A DNA stretch of 24,945 bases from JAHDFB01 sp964607315 (lineage in GTDB: Bacteria > Bacteroidota > Bacteroidia > Chitinophagales > Saprospiraceae). Under the pieces are notes generated by a model, which was not told the origin of the DNA, searched no databases, and was given only the letters and a program-made list of their open reading frames with translations. Where the stretch lies: contig CAZSKA010000027.1 of NCBI GenBank assembly GCA_964607315.1, positions 1 to 24,945 of the forward strand, in the 5' to 3' direction. Below are positions 7,957 to 14,667 of this stretch, one piece after another (position 1 is the first letter of the stretch; every line of letters begins with the position of its first letter). The position numbers and the translations under genes were made by a program.

Positions 7957-8679
7957 ATGTCTCAGACACATATATTAAACGGAGATGCTTTAAAGCATCA
8001 AATAGATCTTCAAGGTGAGATTATTGTCTTCAGAGAATGTATGATTAATGGCCCTTTAATAGGAAATTCTTTAAGTCAAATTTTAGCTAATCGAAAAGCT
8101 TATTTTAAGAAGTACTACCATGTAAGTGAAGAAGAATATACAAAAGCAAGTATTGATGAATTACGTAAGCTAGAACAAATCAAGGAAGCTAATAATGTAT
8201 TTCTATGGTTTGAAGACGATCTCTTTTGTCAAATTCATCTATGGTGTTCCATGAATTTTATTAATGAGAACATCACATGCTATCTCGTAAGTCCTTTTAA
8301 AAAATCATGGAATGGCTTTGGCAAAATGAATAGCGATGAATTACAACAATGCTTTAAAGAACGCAAAGTATTAAACACAGAAAACAGACGAAACCTAAAG
8401 AAACTCTGGCAAGCTTTTCAGCACAATGACTGGGAGAAAATGAAAACTTTGGGGCAAACCCTAAAACATATTATTCATAACATAGAAGAAACTATAAAAG
8501 CGCATATCGACAGGTTCCCTGAAAACAACATACCTGGAAAACCAGAAAGGATTCTACTGGAAATTCTCTCGGAGGAAGAAAACCAAGATTTCAGCAAGAT
8601 TTTTCAGAAATTCACTAAAAGAGCAAGAATCTATGGTTTTGGCGATGTACAAGTTAAATTACTGCTCGATAAGATTTAA
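7957..8679 (+). CDS. DUF1835 domain-containing protein
   Basis: The 240-residue protein begins with the DUF1835 signature: HILNGDAL at residues 5-12 and IIVFRECMINGPLIG at about 22-36. The domain continues to roughly residue 125 (NVFLWFEDDLFCQIHLW). The rest is helical and charged, ending in YGFGDVQVKLLLDKI. The biochemical role of DUF1835 is not established, so no function is assigned. There is no signal peptide or membrane segment, so it should be cytoplasmic. The ATG is the first in the frame, 21 bases after a perfect 14-base inverted repeat. It converges on the MutS-like gene with about 105 bases between stops. That space contains a GCCCAAA-type palindrome but no classical terminator. A further imperfect palindrome of the same kind lies within the gene at 8448-8465. 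Confidence 0.75.
   Translation: MSQTHILNGDALKHQIDLQGEIIVFRECMINGPLIGNSLSQILANRKAYFKKYYHVSEEEYTKASIDELRKLEQIKEANNVFLWFEDDLFCQIHLWCSMNFINENITCYLVSPFKKSWNGFGKMNSDELQQCFKERKVLNTENRRNLKKLWQAFQHNDWEKMKTLGQTLKHIIHNIEETIKAHIDRFPENNIPGKPERILLEILSEEENQDFSKIFQKFTKRARIYGFGDVQVKLLLDKI
8448..8465 (+). repeat. Imperfect GCCCAAA-type hairpin within the DUF1835 gene
   Basis: TTTGGGG and CCCTAAA pair around a CAAA loop, with one G-U pair. It is a degenerate relative of the better palindromes at 4571, 8754 and 12318, and is supported mainly by that similarity. Confidence 0.35.
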
Positions 8680-8753
8680 CCCACTTTATGCCATAGAAAA
8701 TCTATACCGCCATAAAATACAAAGTTCTATTGCATAATATGGCTTCAAGAATC

Positions 8754-8771
8754 TTTGGGCTTAAGCCCAAA
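8754..8771. repeat. Perfect 18-base palindrome TTTGGGCTTAAGCCCAAA
   Basis: This exact palindrome lies between the convergent DUF1835 and MutS-like genes, 13 bases from the stop of the latter. It matches the copy at 4571-4589 except for the single central base. No T-run follows it on either strand, so it is not a typical intrinsic terminator, although it could still fold in both transcripts. Confidence 0.75.
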
Positions 8772-8784
8772 ATAAGAAGCTTTG

Positions 8785-10551
8785 CTATACAATATCCATC
8801 TTTTTCATAAGAAAGGATGCATTCATATTCTGACAAATTCCCTGTTTAAGTTTGTAGTCGAAATACAATTGATCATTAACAATTTCAGCATCAAAATATT
8901 TATTATATACAGTAGAAATATCATCCGCAACTCTGCATAACGAAAGGTCATGCGTTGCTATTATTCCACAAGAAGGAGACTTACTAATTCTTCTTAAAAA
9001 CTTTTCTGATCCCTCAGCTTTATCTTTACTATTTGTACCTTTTAGAATCTCATCTAATATTACAAAATAAGTGTCGCTTTCCAGCATGCCCATAACATAT
9101 TTCAAGCGTTTTAATTCAGCAAAGAAATACGATTCATTTTCAGACAAAGAATCACTTGTACGCATACTACTTATCAACTTAATCGGCCTATACCCAAATG
9201 ACTTAGCAATAATAGGAAGACCGGAATTTGCCATTATTATACTTAAACCTATCGTACGAAGAAAGGTGGATTTCCCTGCCATATTTGCACCTGTAATAAT
9301 ATTAAATTCCTCATTATCGATAGTGTAATTATTAGAAACTCTTTTATCTGCAGGAATTAATGGATGACCAAGTTCAGTGGCAAGTATCTGCTTATCATCA
9401 ATCAAATCAGGAAAAATAGCTGTCTTATGATGATTAAAAGCGAAAATCCCAAGGCTTATATATTTGTCATAATCATGAAGTAGTGCAAACCAAGATTCTA
9501 CATCATTCTTATTCTCTTTGACCCACATATCAATTTTACTACAAAGCCAAATATCTCTTAGAAAAAAACCATTCAAGAATATCGAACTCAATATGTTCGA
9601 GCGCTGATCAAGTCTATTTAATAGACGAGAAAAATGATTTATCCTAGAAGAAGGTTGATTTTTCTTTAAATTTTCATCTGATAATGAACAGCTAAATTCT
9701 TTGTTTTCTATCCTTTCTAGTAAGCGGGCATATTGCCTAAAAAGATGATAGGATTTTGCCATCCTACTAGAAGTCTCATTGATTGACTTTACTTTTATTG
9801 AGCTAATTCCTAAACCAATTAACAAGACTAATATCAATAGACTTTCTGGTATGATTCCAGCTGCATACAAGACCATTCCAGTTAATGAAATCACGGCCAT
9901 TATTATTGGCAAAATCTTAAAAATACCATTTGAAATGTTTTTATAAGATGCTAACCATTCCAGTATTTCAACTTCTGAAACTTCTGTATTTATAGAATAT
10001 GCTTCAGCCAAGAAGTGTTGCGACCAATCATTTTCTTTTGCTAATTGCTGGATAATCTCCTGTCTTTTCTCTATCTGATGTATGTCATTATCAGTAAGAT
10101 GTAATCCAAGTTTTTCGCGCGCCTCACTCAAAACTGTACGATTGATAAATTGAAAAAAAGATCCTCTTCCGAAAATATCAATGTCAAGTGAAAAAGGATG
10201 ATTCTCTGTTTTAAGATCATCTCCCGAATCAAAATCCATGAATTCGTGTTTCATGAATTTCAACTCTTTATCATTAATTTCGCTCATGGCTTTATTATGA
10301 TCAAAGTCTGCCTTCAGATTTACCTGTCGTTTCACTAAAAAAAGAAATACTGCACCAAATAAGAAGAGTGATGTGAATATCAGAGGTACAGAAAATGATA
10401 GATAATATATCGCTATTCCTCCTGATACAAACACAAGCACTCTGAGAAGTGAGTTTACAAATATCTTCTGTTTAAGTTCGCTTGCCTTTTTTGCAAAAAT
10501 GCTCTTCCTGTCGCTGTAATATTGATTTAAATCTACTTGTTGATCCTTCAT
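8785..10551 (-). CDS. Membrane-anchored MutS-like ATPase
   Basis: The 588-residue protein carries a MutS domain V ATPase at its C-terminus. Walker A is GANMAGKST (421-429); SDSLSENESYFFAELKRL (466-483) stands where MutS has its dimer and signature region; Walker B is FVILDEILKGTNS (497-508); and IIATHDLSL is near 530. The N-terminal half differs from MutS: two hydrophobic hairpins, at about 31-73 and 211-251, predict four membrane segments. I see no mismatch-binding domain I or FxE motif. This is the membrane MutS-family type common in Bacteroidota and often annotated as a mismatch repair protein. A role in canonical mismatch repair is unlikely, and the true role is unknown. It is divergent from the nucleosidase-like gene (96 bases). 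A good -7 box (10557-10564) lies just 5 bases upstream of the ATG, suggesting a near-leaderless mRNA. Confidence 0.85.
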   Translation of the reverse strand: MKDQQVDLNQYYSDRKSIFAKKASELKQKIFVNSLLRVLVFVSGGIAIYYLSFSVPLIFTSLFLFGAVFLFLVKRQVNLKADFDHNKAMSEINDKELKFMKHEFMDFDSGDDLKTENHPFSLDIDIFGRGSFFQFINRTVLSEAREKLGLHLTDNDIHQIEKRQEIIQQLAKENDWSQHFLAEAYSINTEVSEVEILEWLASYKNISNGIFKILPIIMAVISLTGMVLYAAGIIPESLLILVLLIGLGISSIKVKSINETSSRMAKSYHLFRQYARLLERIENKEFSCSLSDENLKKNQPSSRINHFSRLLNRLDQRSNILSSIFLNGFFLRDIWLCSKIDMWVKENKNDVESWFALLHDYDKYISLGIFAFNHHKTAIFPDLIDDKQILATELGHPLIPADKRVSNNYTIDNEEFNIITGANMAGKSTFLRTIGLSIIMANSGLPIIAKSFGYRPIKLISSMRTSDSLSENESYFFAELKRLKYVMGMLESDTYFVILDEILKGTNSKDKAEGSEKFLRRISKSPSCGIIATHDLSLCRVADDISTVYNKYFDAEIVNDQLYFDYKLKQGICQNMNASFLMKKMDIV

Positions 10552-10556
10552 TAGGA

Positions 10557-10564
10557 CAAAGCTA
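10557..10564 (-). promoter_or_regulatory. -7 promoter box of the MutS-like gene
   Basis: The minus strand reads TAGCTTTG, an exact TAnnTTTG match to the Bacteroidota -7 element. It ends 5 bases before the ATG, so the transcript would start within a few bases of the start codon. No clear TTTG is seen at the expected -33 position. Confidence 0.5.
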
Positions 10565-10600
10565 GAATTATTATATTTTATTCTTACGTAAGTAGGCAGC

Positions 10601-10632
10601 TTTTATACGAAAACAAATATTTCCTATATTTG
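10601..10632 (+). promoter_or_regulatory. Promoter of the nucleosidase-like gene
   Basis: TATATTTG at 10625-10632 is an exact TAnnTTTG -7 box. TTTT at 10601-10604, 20 bases before it, is a fair -33 element. The -7 box covers the alternative TTG start at 10630, which argues for ATG 10648 as the true start and for a leader of only about 10-12 bases. Confidence 0.55.
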
Positions 10633-10647
10633 TACTGCAAAAATCCT

Positions 10648-12327
10648 ATGCAAGCCATTTCCACTCATATTTCTCGTGCTCACATATCTAGACAATCCAT
10701 AGAACGTCTGTATATTTCTATGAGACATCTATTTCTTCGAGGCCAATATAAACCCCTTGGAATGAGTGGAGCTGCTATGATTAGAGCTTTGTTAGCGCTT
10801 AATCCTGAAATTTATGGTCTTATCAATGATCCTGAAAAAGTAGAATTAGAAGGATTACTTTATATTTTTCAGCGCTTACCTCTTGGGATAGAACAATGTC
10901 GATACATTAATCTTATTACAAGAGAGGGTTATGAAGATTCAGGTTTTGATGCTTTAGTTCCTAGTAAGAGACGACGTAACTGCTATAGATTGGACAATGA
11001 GCAAATGATGATTGAGATGACAAGAGGCTTGAGTGATATTTTCGATTGTCTAACGCACCTGACTTTCATGTATATAGAAAGTGAAAAGATCCGAAATAAT
11101 GCATTAGATTCCAAAAATAGAGAAACTAGAGCCTGGACAATGTTAGGCGAAATTGTGAAGAAGATTGAAGCAGGAGAGAAATTTGACGAACAAGTTGGAT
11201 TCTCCTATTTATCTAGTCTTTTAGGGAGAACATATGATGATGTAAAAGAGGCATATTCAAAGTTTGAAGATGCTGAAAAGATCAATAGTCTTTTTTCTAT
11301 AGTTTATTGGATGGGAGCTATAAGTATTCAAGAATATAAAGATGAAAAAGATAGAGAGATTACTTTTTCATCGAGTTTAAGAGAGCGAATAGGACATCAT
11401 ATGTATGGCGAGTCATGGGCAAATCAGATAAAGCAAAAGCTCAGTGAACTGAATTTATTCGATCGTCCTGTGCATATTATTTCTTCTAACTTACATAGTG
11501 TGATGAATTGCTTTTTTGCGAGTTCTGCCTTGCAAAAAACTCATGCGGACAAATCGATAGAAGAAATTGCTGAAGTACTAAGTGATGGTGCAAATAGTAA
11601 TCTGAGAAAGAAGGTGAAAAAATATGCATTATCGCATGGAATGTATGAAATCCATGATAACTCTGGCACAAATATAAGTGTACAGTTATTTGATTTAGAG
11701 CAGGTTGACAAAAAGGATTTGAAAAATGTTTACTGCAACGAAGGCCCTCATAATGCAGTAATCGTTGTTATGGATTATGCGTTTGGCCAGCAAGCATATG
11801 AGACGATGGATGAGTTATTAAAGCCATTCGAAATAGGTGAGGAAAAGAGAAAACTTGATGTAAGATCAGTCAATATAATGGGTAAAGCTGGTATTTTGAC
11901 AGGTGCTAAAGGAGATATTATGATTCCTAATGCACACATTTTTGAAGGTAGTGCGGACAATTATCCTTTCGAAAATGCTTTACAAGTAGATATGTTCAAT
12001 GATGATGAAATCAAGGTGTATCAAGGACCGATGATTACGGTTTTAGGAACAAGTCTCCAAAATAAAAATATTCTTAGGTATTTCATGAAATCATCTTGGG
12101 GAGTTATTGGCTTAGAAATGGAAGGAGCACATTATCAAAAAGCTATCCAGTCAGCTAGTAAAATAAGGAATAGTGTTTCTCCTGATCTTGATATTAGATA
12201 CGCTTATTATGCATCTGATAATCCGCTTGAATCTGGTGCTACATTAGCGTCGGGCAGTTTAGGATTAGACGGTGTGAAACCAACTTATCTTATTACAACA
12301 CAGATTTTGAAAGGTATTTTGGGTTAA
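10648..12327 (+). CDS. Uncharacterised 559-residue protein with AMP-nucleosidase/nucleoside-phosphorylase-like C-terminus
   Basis: The protein belongs to a conserved but uncharacterised Bacteroidota family (possibly catalogued as DUF6909, not certain). The N-terminal 300 residues are mostly helical and charged with no motif I recognise. The C-terminal part from about 370 has the marks of the PNP/UDP phosphorylase fold, in order. These are IMGKAGILTGAKGDIMIPNA near 410-429 (compare the glycine-rich G.AGGL...GD.v...a segment), IGLEMEGAHY near 487-496 (compare the purine-pocket DMES/EMEG segment) and YYASDNPLESG near 523-533 (compare SDKPLHG of E. coli Amn, which contains the catalytic Asp). A nucleotide or nucleoside glycosidase or phosphorylase activity is therefore inferred, not proven. 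There is no signal peptide, so it should be cytoplasmic. ATG 10648 is preferred over TTG 10630, which lies inside the -7 box. The stop codon sits within a palindrome. Confidence 0.7.
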   Translation: MQAISTHISRAHISRQSIERLYISMRHLFLRGQYKPLGMSGAAMIRALLALNPEIYGLINDPEKVELEGLLYIFQRLPLGIEQCRYINLITREGYEDSGFDALVPSKRRRNCYRLDNEQMMIEMTRGLSDIFDCLTHLTFMYIESEKIRNNALDSKNRETRAWTMLGEIVKKIEAGEKFDEQVGFSYLSSLLGRTYDDVKEAYSKFEDAEKINSLFSIVYWMGAISIQEYKDEKDREITFSSSLRERIGHHMYGESWANQIKQKLSELNLFDRPVHIISSNLHSVMNCFFASSALQKTHADKSIEEIAEVLSDGANSNLRKKVKKYALSHGMYEIHDNSGTNISVQLFDLEQVDKKDLKNVYCNEGPHNAVIVVMDYAFGQQAYETMDELLKPFEIGEEKRKLDVRSVNIMGKAGILTGAKGDIMIPNAHIFEGSADNYPFENALQVDMFNDDEIKVYQGPMITVLGTSLQNKNILRYFMKSSWGVIGLEMEGAHYQKAIQSASKIRNSVSPDLDIRYAYYASDNPLESGATLASGSLGLDGVKPTYLITTQILKGILG

Positions 12328-12334
12328 ACCCAAA
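12318..12334. repeat. GCCCAAA-family palindrome overlapping a stop codon
   Basis: TTTGGGTT / AACCCAAA form perfect 8-base arms around one A. The TAA stop (12325-12327) of the nucleosidase-like gene lies at its centre. It is the only structure in the 19-base gap between two convergent genes, but it lacks a T-run. Confidence 0.6.
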
Positions 12335-12346
12335 GATGTTTTACGT

Positions 12347-12940
12347 TTAATTAGACATTTGTTCACGTAGCTTAAGCAAAGAATTTACAGGTCCAACTTT
12401 ATTTACCATTTCGTCTAACCACCCAGGCAAACCGGCGTTAGAATACAAATCATATGTCACTCTTGTATGATATTCGTTGATTTTTTCAAAGTTCCAAATG
12501 ATTTTAAAATCATCTACTCTAACTAATTTAGACTCTATTGTTTTGTCCATATAATTCGTAGAAACTGTTCTAAAATAATCAGCTGTTTTATCGCCTATCT
12601 TTTCTTTTTGAACTAGTGCATAGCGATCAGTCATAGGAAAAGGTACATCTGTCTCTGTATAATAGTATGTGTATTGTTCGGTCTCCTGATACAATTCTGT
12701 CTTTTGACAAGCATATACCCAATTAGTTAACATATACACATTTGAAGTATAATCGATTACTTCCTCCATAGGGGCGTAAATCTCAGTACTGAATCGCAAC
12801 CATTTCTTTCCTTGTTCATCTACCCTATTGTAAATTTGAATTTCATTTTTTGCTTCCACAAAATTCCAATTATCAGGATTCGTAGAAAATGAAAATAACA
12901 GGCTTACTGCTACACTAATGTATAAAAGTTGAATATTCAT
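12347..12940 (-). CDS. Exported START-domain (StAR-related lipid-transfer-like) protein
   Basis: The 197-residue protein has an N-terminal signal peptide (about 1-19, core LLYISVAVSLLFSFS) followed by one START-like domain. Visible family marks are WNFVEAKNEIQIYNR near 25-39, WLRFSTEIYAPMEEVIDY, WVYACQKTELY, VPFPMTDRYALV (the usual P.P.sDRd position) and the C-terminal TRVTYDLYSNAGLPGWL..KVGPVNSLLKLR. START domains bind a lipid or other hydrophobic ligand in a helix-grip pocket; a periplasmic lipid-binding role is inferred and the ligand is unknown. The gene stands alone on the minus strand. It converges on the nucleosidase-like gene (19-base gap) and diverges from the YqaB-like gene (200 bases). 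No exact -7 box was found upstream of it. Confidence 0.8.
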   Translation of the reverse strand: MNIQLLYISVAVSLLFSFSTNPDNWNFVEAKNEIQIYNRVDEQGKKWLRFSTEIYAPMEEVIDYTSNVYMLTNWVYACQKTELYQETEQYTYYYTETDVPFPMTDRYALVQKEKIGDKTADYFRTVSTNYMDKTIESKLVRVDDFKIIWNFEKINEYHTRVTYDLYSNAGLPGWLDEMVNKVGPVNSLLKLREQMSN

Positions 12941-13140
12941 TTTACCCTTTTTTAACTAAGACTCAAGAATGATAAAAAAAGTTACTTAGTAAACTCAAAA
13001 TTGATTTTCCATTAATGTTAATTTCCGTTAAAATAACGCATGAAATTGACGTATAATTGTGCGTAATTATGAGTTAAATGTCTCAATATTACATAAAATA
13101 ATTAATAAACAACGTTTTACATGTTATAATTTTATTTAAT

Positions 13141-13725
13141 ATGATTATTATTCCTGATACTATAGAAGCTTTAATTTTCGATTTAGACGGCACATTAGCT
13201 GATACAATGCCTTTACATTTAGCATCATGGGTAAAAGTAGGTGAAACTTTTAATGTAGACATTACAGAAGAATTAATAGAAAAGAATAGTGGTACGCCGA
13301 CTATTCAGCTGGTAGAGAAATTCAATAGTGAATTTTCATGGGACCTTAATCCGGCGAAAGTAAGAGTTGAAAAACAAAAAATATTTGATGAGCTCAAGAA
13401 GAAACAAGGAAAAATAAAGCCTTTAACAAAAATCTATGAAGTAGCTAAACGCATGAAAGGAAAAATGCCAATGAGTGTTGGAACTGGATCTTCAAGGCAT
13501 AATGCAGAAAACAGTCTTTCTGACTTGGGCATGTCAGACTGGTGGGTAACAGTAATTACAGGTACAGATGGTGTAAAAGGAAAACCATCACCAGATATAT
13601 TTTTAGCATGCGCCGAAGCGATGAATACTCCACCTGAAAAATGTTTGGTATTTGAGGATGGGACTGCTGGAATAAAAGCAGCAATTGCCGCTGGTATGTC
13701 TTATATTAATGTTAATTTATTATAG
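13141..13725 (+). CDS. yqaB: HAD-family phosphatase, YqaB-like (fructose-1-phosphate / phosphogluconate type)
   Basis: This 194-residue protein is a HAD subfamily IA phosphatase with the nucleophile motif FDLDGT (Asp14, Asp16), motif II VGTGSS (Thr115), motif III GKPSPD (Lys148) and motif IV VFEDGTAGI (Glu172, Asp173). Its length and colinear similarity to E. coli YqaB are striking: SWVKVGETFNV, NSGTPTIQLVE, MPMSVGTGSS, FLACAEAM and CLVFEDGTAGIKAAIAAGM. YqaB acts on fructose-1-phosphate and related sugar phosphates. Beta-phosphoglucomutase is a less likely alternative because of the closer YqaB match. The protein is cytoplasmic. The ATG follows an AT-rich 200-base region with no exact -7 box. 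A short palindrome CGTTAAAATAACG lies upstream at about 13027-13039. Confidence 0.8.
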   Translation: MIIIPDTIEALIFDLDGTLADTMPLHLASWVKVGETFNVDITEELIEKNSGTPTIQLVEKFNSEFSWDLNPAKVRVEKQKIFDELKKKQGKIKPLTKIYEVAKRMKGKMPMSVGTGSSRHNAENSLSDLGMSDWWVTVITGTDGVKGKPSPDIFLACAEAMNTPPEKCLVFEDGTAGIKAAIAAGMSYINVNLL

Positions 13726-13775
13726 ATATCTGTTATACCACTTGTACTAATTATTTTTAAAATTATTTCATACAC

Positions 13776-13804
13776 TTGAACAAATAAAGAGAAATCTATA
13801 ATTT
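13776..13804 (+). promoter_or_regulatory. Possible promoter of the YqaE/Pmp3-like gene
   Basis: TTG (13776-13778) and TATAATTT (13797-13804) are 18 bases apart and lie 31 bases before the ATG at 13835. The downstream box is closer to a generic TATAAT than to TAnnTTTG, so this is a weak call. Confidence 0.3.
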
Positions 13805-13834
13805 AGTGTGTCGTAAAAAATCAAATTTTATTTT

Positions 13835-14209
13835 ATGAAACAAATTATCACTTTATTAATTTTTATTCTGGCATTTACTATTAACAGTTATGCAGTAACT
13901 TCTACTGTAAATTCTAACAGTAATGAAGCAATCACTTTATCTAAAAAGTCTAATACTACGTTTCTTTCTAAAGCAAGAGTATTTGTAAATAGAACTATCA
14001 TAAAAGCTAAGAAGCTAATAGCTGAAGATGATGAAACACTTCTCATTATTTTAGGTATTGTAATTCCACCTCTTGCCCTTTATTTATATGAAGGAAAAGT
14101 ATGGACGAATAGAGTAACTTTAAATTTAGTGATTTGGGTTTTAACCTGGTGGTTTTTTGGTTTAGCAGGTATTATTCATGCTCTACATATAATTTTAAAT
14201 AAAAAATAA
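13835..14209 (+). CDS. YqaE/Pmp3-family membrane protein with N-terminal signal peptide
   Basis: The 124-residue protein has three parts. Residues 1-20 form a signal peptide (ITLLIFILAFTINSYA). A polar Ser/Asn/Lys-rich linker follows at about 21-65. The C-terminal part, 66-124, matches the small two-helix YqaE/Pmp3 family: LGIVIPPLALYLYEG for helix 1, and LNLVIWVLTWWFFGLAGIIHALHIIL for helix 2, ending in the typical G.IHA..II. Classical Pmp3 proteins are only about 50-60 residues and affect membrane potential and salt tolerance in yeast and plants. The signal peptide and linker roughly double that size here. The exact role in bacteria is not established. It follows the YqaB-like gene by about 110 bases and ends in a good terminator, so it is probably its own unit. 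Confidence 0.8.
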   Translation: MKQIITLLIFILAFTINSYAVTSTVNSNSNEAITLSKKSNTTFLSKARVFVNRTIIKAKKLIAEDDETLLIILGIVIPPLALYLYEGKVWTNRVTLNLVIWVLTWWFFGLAGIIHALHIILNKK

Positions 14210-14217
14210 ATTTTCAT

Positions 14218-14249
14218 AAAAAGCAGAATCGTATGATTCTGTTTTTTTT
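14218..14249 (+). terminator. Rho-independent terminator after the YqaE/Pmp3-like gene
   Basis: CAGAATC (14224-14230) pairs with GATTCTG (14235-14241) around the loop GTAT. The stem is extended by a G-U pair and an A-run opposite the eight T residues at 14242-14249. It lies 9 bases after the stop codon. Confidence 0.85.
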
Positions 14250-14261
14250 AGCTTCAACCTT

Positions 14262-14660
14262 ATGAATATAAAATTAACAAGTACAGCAGGTGACCTTGGA
14301 TATCAGGGTGAAAGTAATAAAGGATTTCATCAAAACTTTTCAGGCACTGGAGAAGCTTGCTCTCCTATGGAAAGCCTTTTAATGGCAGCTGCAGCATGTA
14401 GCTCTATTGATATAGAAATAATTCTCAAAAAAATGCGCCAAGAACTGACTTCTTTAGAAGTAGATGTTCAGGCTGAAAGACGCGAGGACATAAGTCCTGC
14501 AAAATTCACAAGCATCCACTTAGACTATACTTTACATGGTAACATTAAAAATGAAAAAGCCGAGAAAGCTGTAGATATGAGTTTAGAAAAGATGTGCTCA
14601 GTAACACACTCTTTGGACCCATCCATAAAAATCACATCTAGTTTTAAAGTTGTAAGCTAA
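14262..14660 (+). CDS. OsmC-family protein
   Basis: This 132-residue protein fits the OsmC/Ohr fold. An N-terminal beta part (residues 1-35) is followed by the core helix SPMESLLMAAAACSSIDIEIIL with Cys46. A beta hairpin around LEVDVQAERRED comes next, then the second helix with Cys112 in LEKMCSVTHSL. The two Cys positions correspond to the redox pair that reduces organic hydroperoxides in OsmC and Ohr. A thiol-dependent peroxidase role is inferred, though some members of this fold have other or unknown roles. It is cytoplasmic. The ATG lies 12 bases after the preceding terminator, leaving little room for a promoter, so it may depend on read-through or on a promoter overlapping the terminator. 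It converges on rdgB with only 7 bases between stops. Confidence 0.82.
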   Translation: MNIKLTSTAGDLGYQGESNKGFHQNFSGTGEACSPMESLLMAAAACSSIDIEIILKKMRQELTSLEVDVQAERREDISPAKFTSIHLDYTLHGNIKNEKAEKAVDMSLEKMCSVTHSLDPSIKITSSFKVVS

Positions 14661-14667
14661 CACTATT

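Noticed and set aside
8754..8771. Palindrome between convergent genes read as a bidirectional terminator
   Set aside because: No T-run follows on either strand, and near-identical copies occur inside coding sequence, so a terminator is not the best explanation.
10630..10647. TTG start that would add six residues (MYCKNP) to the nucleosidase-like protein
   Set aside because: The TTG lies inside the -7 promoter box TATATTTG (10625-10632), so it would precede the transcript start. ATG 10648 is preferred.
13027..13075. CGTTAAAATAACG and nearby CGTA(T)AATT repeats between the START and YqaB-like genes as operators
   Set aside because: The arms are only 5 bases in AT-rich DNA and there is no exact -7 box nearby to tie them to a promoter. 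They are within chance expectation.
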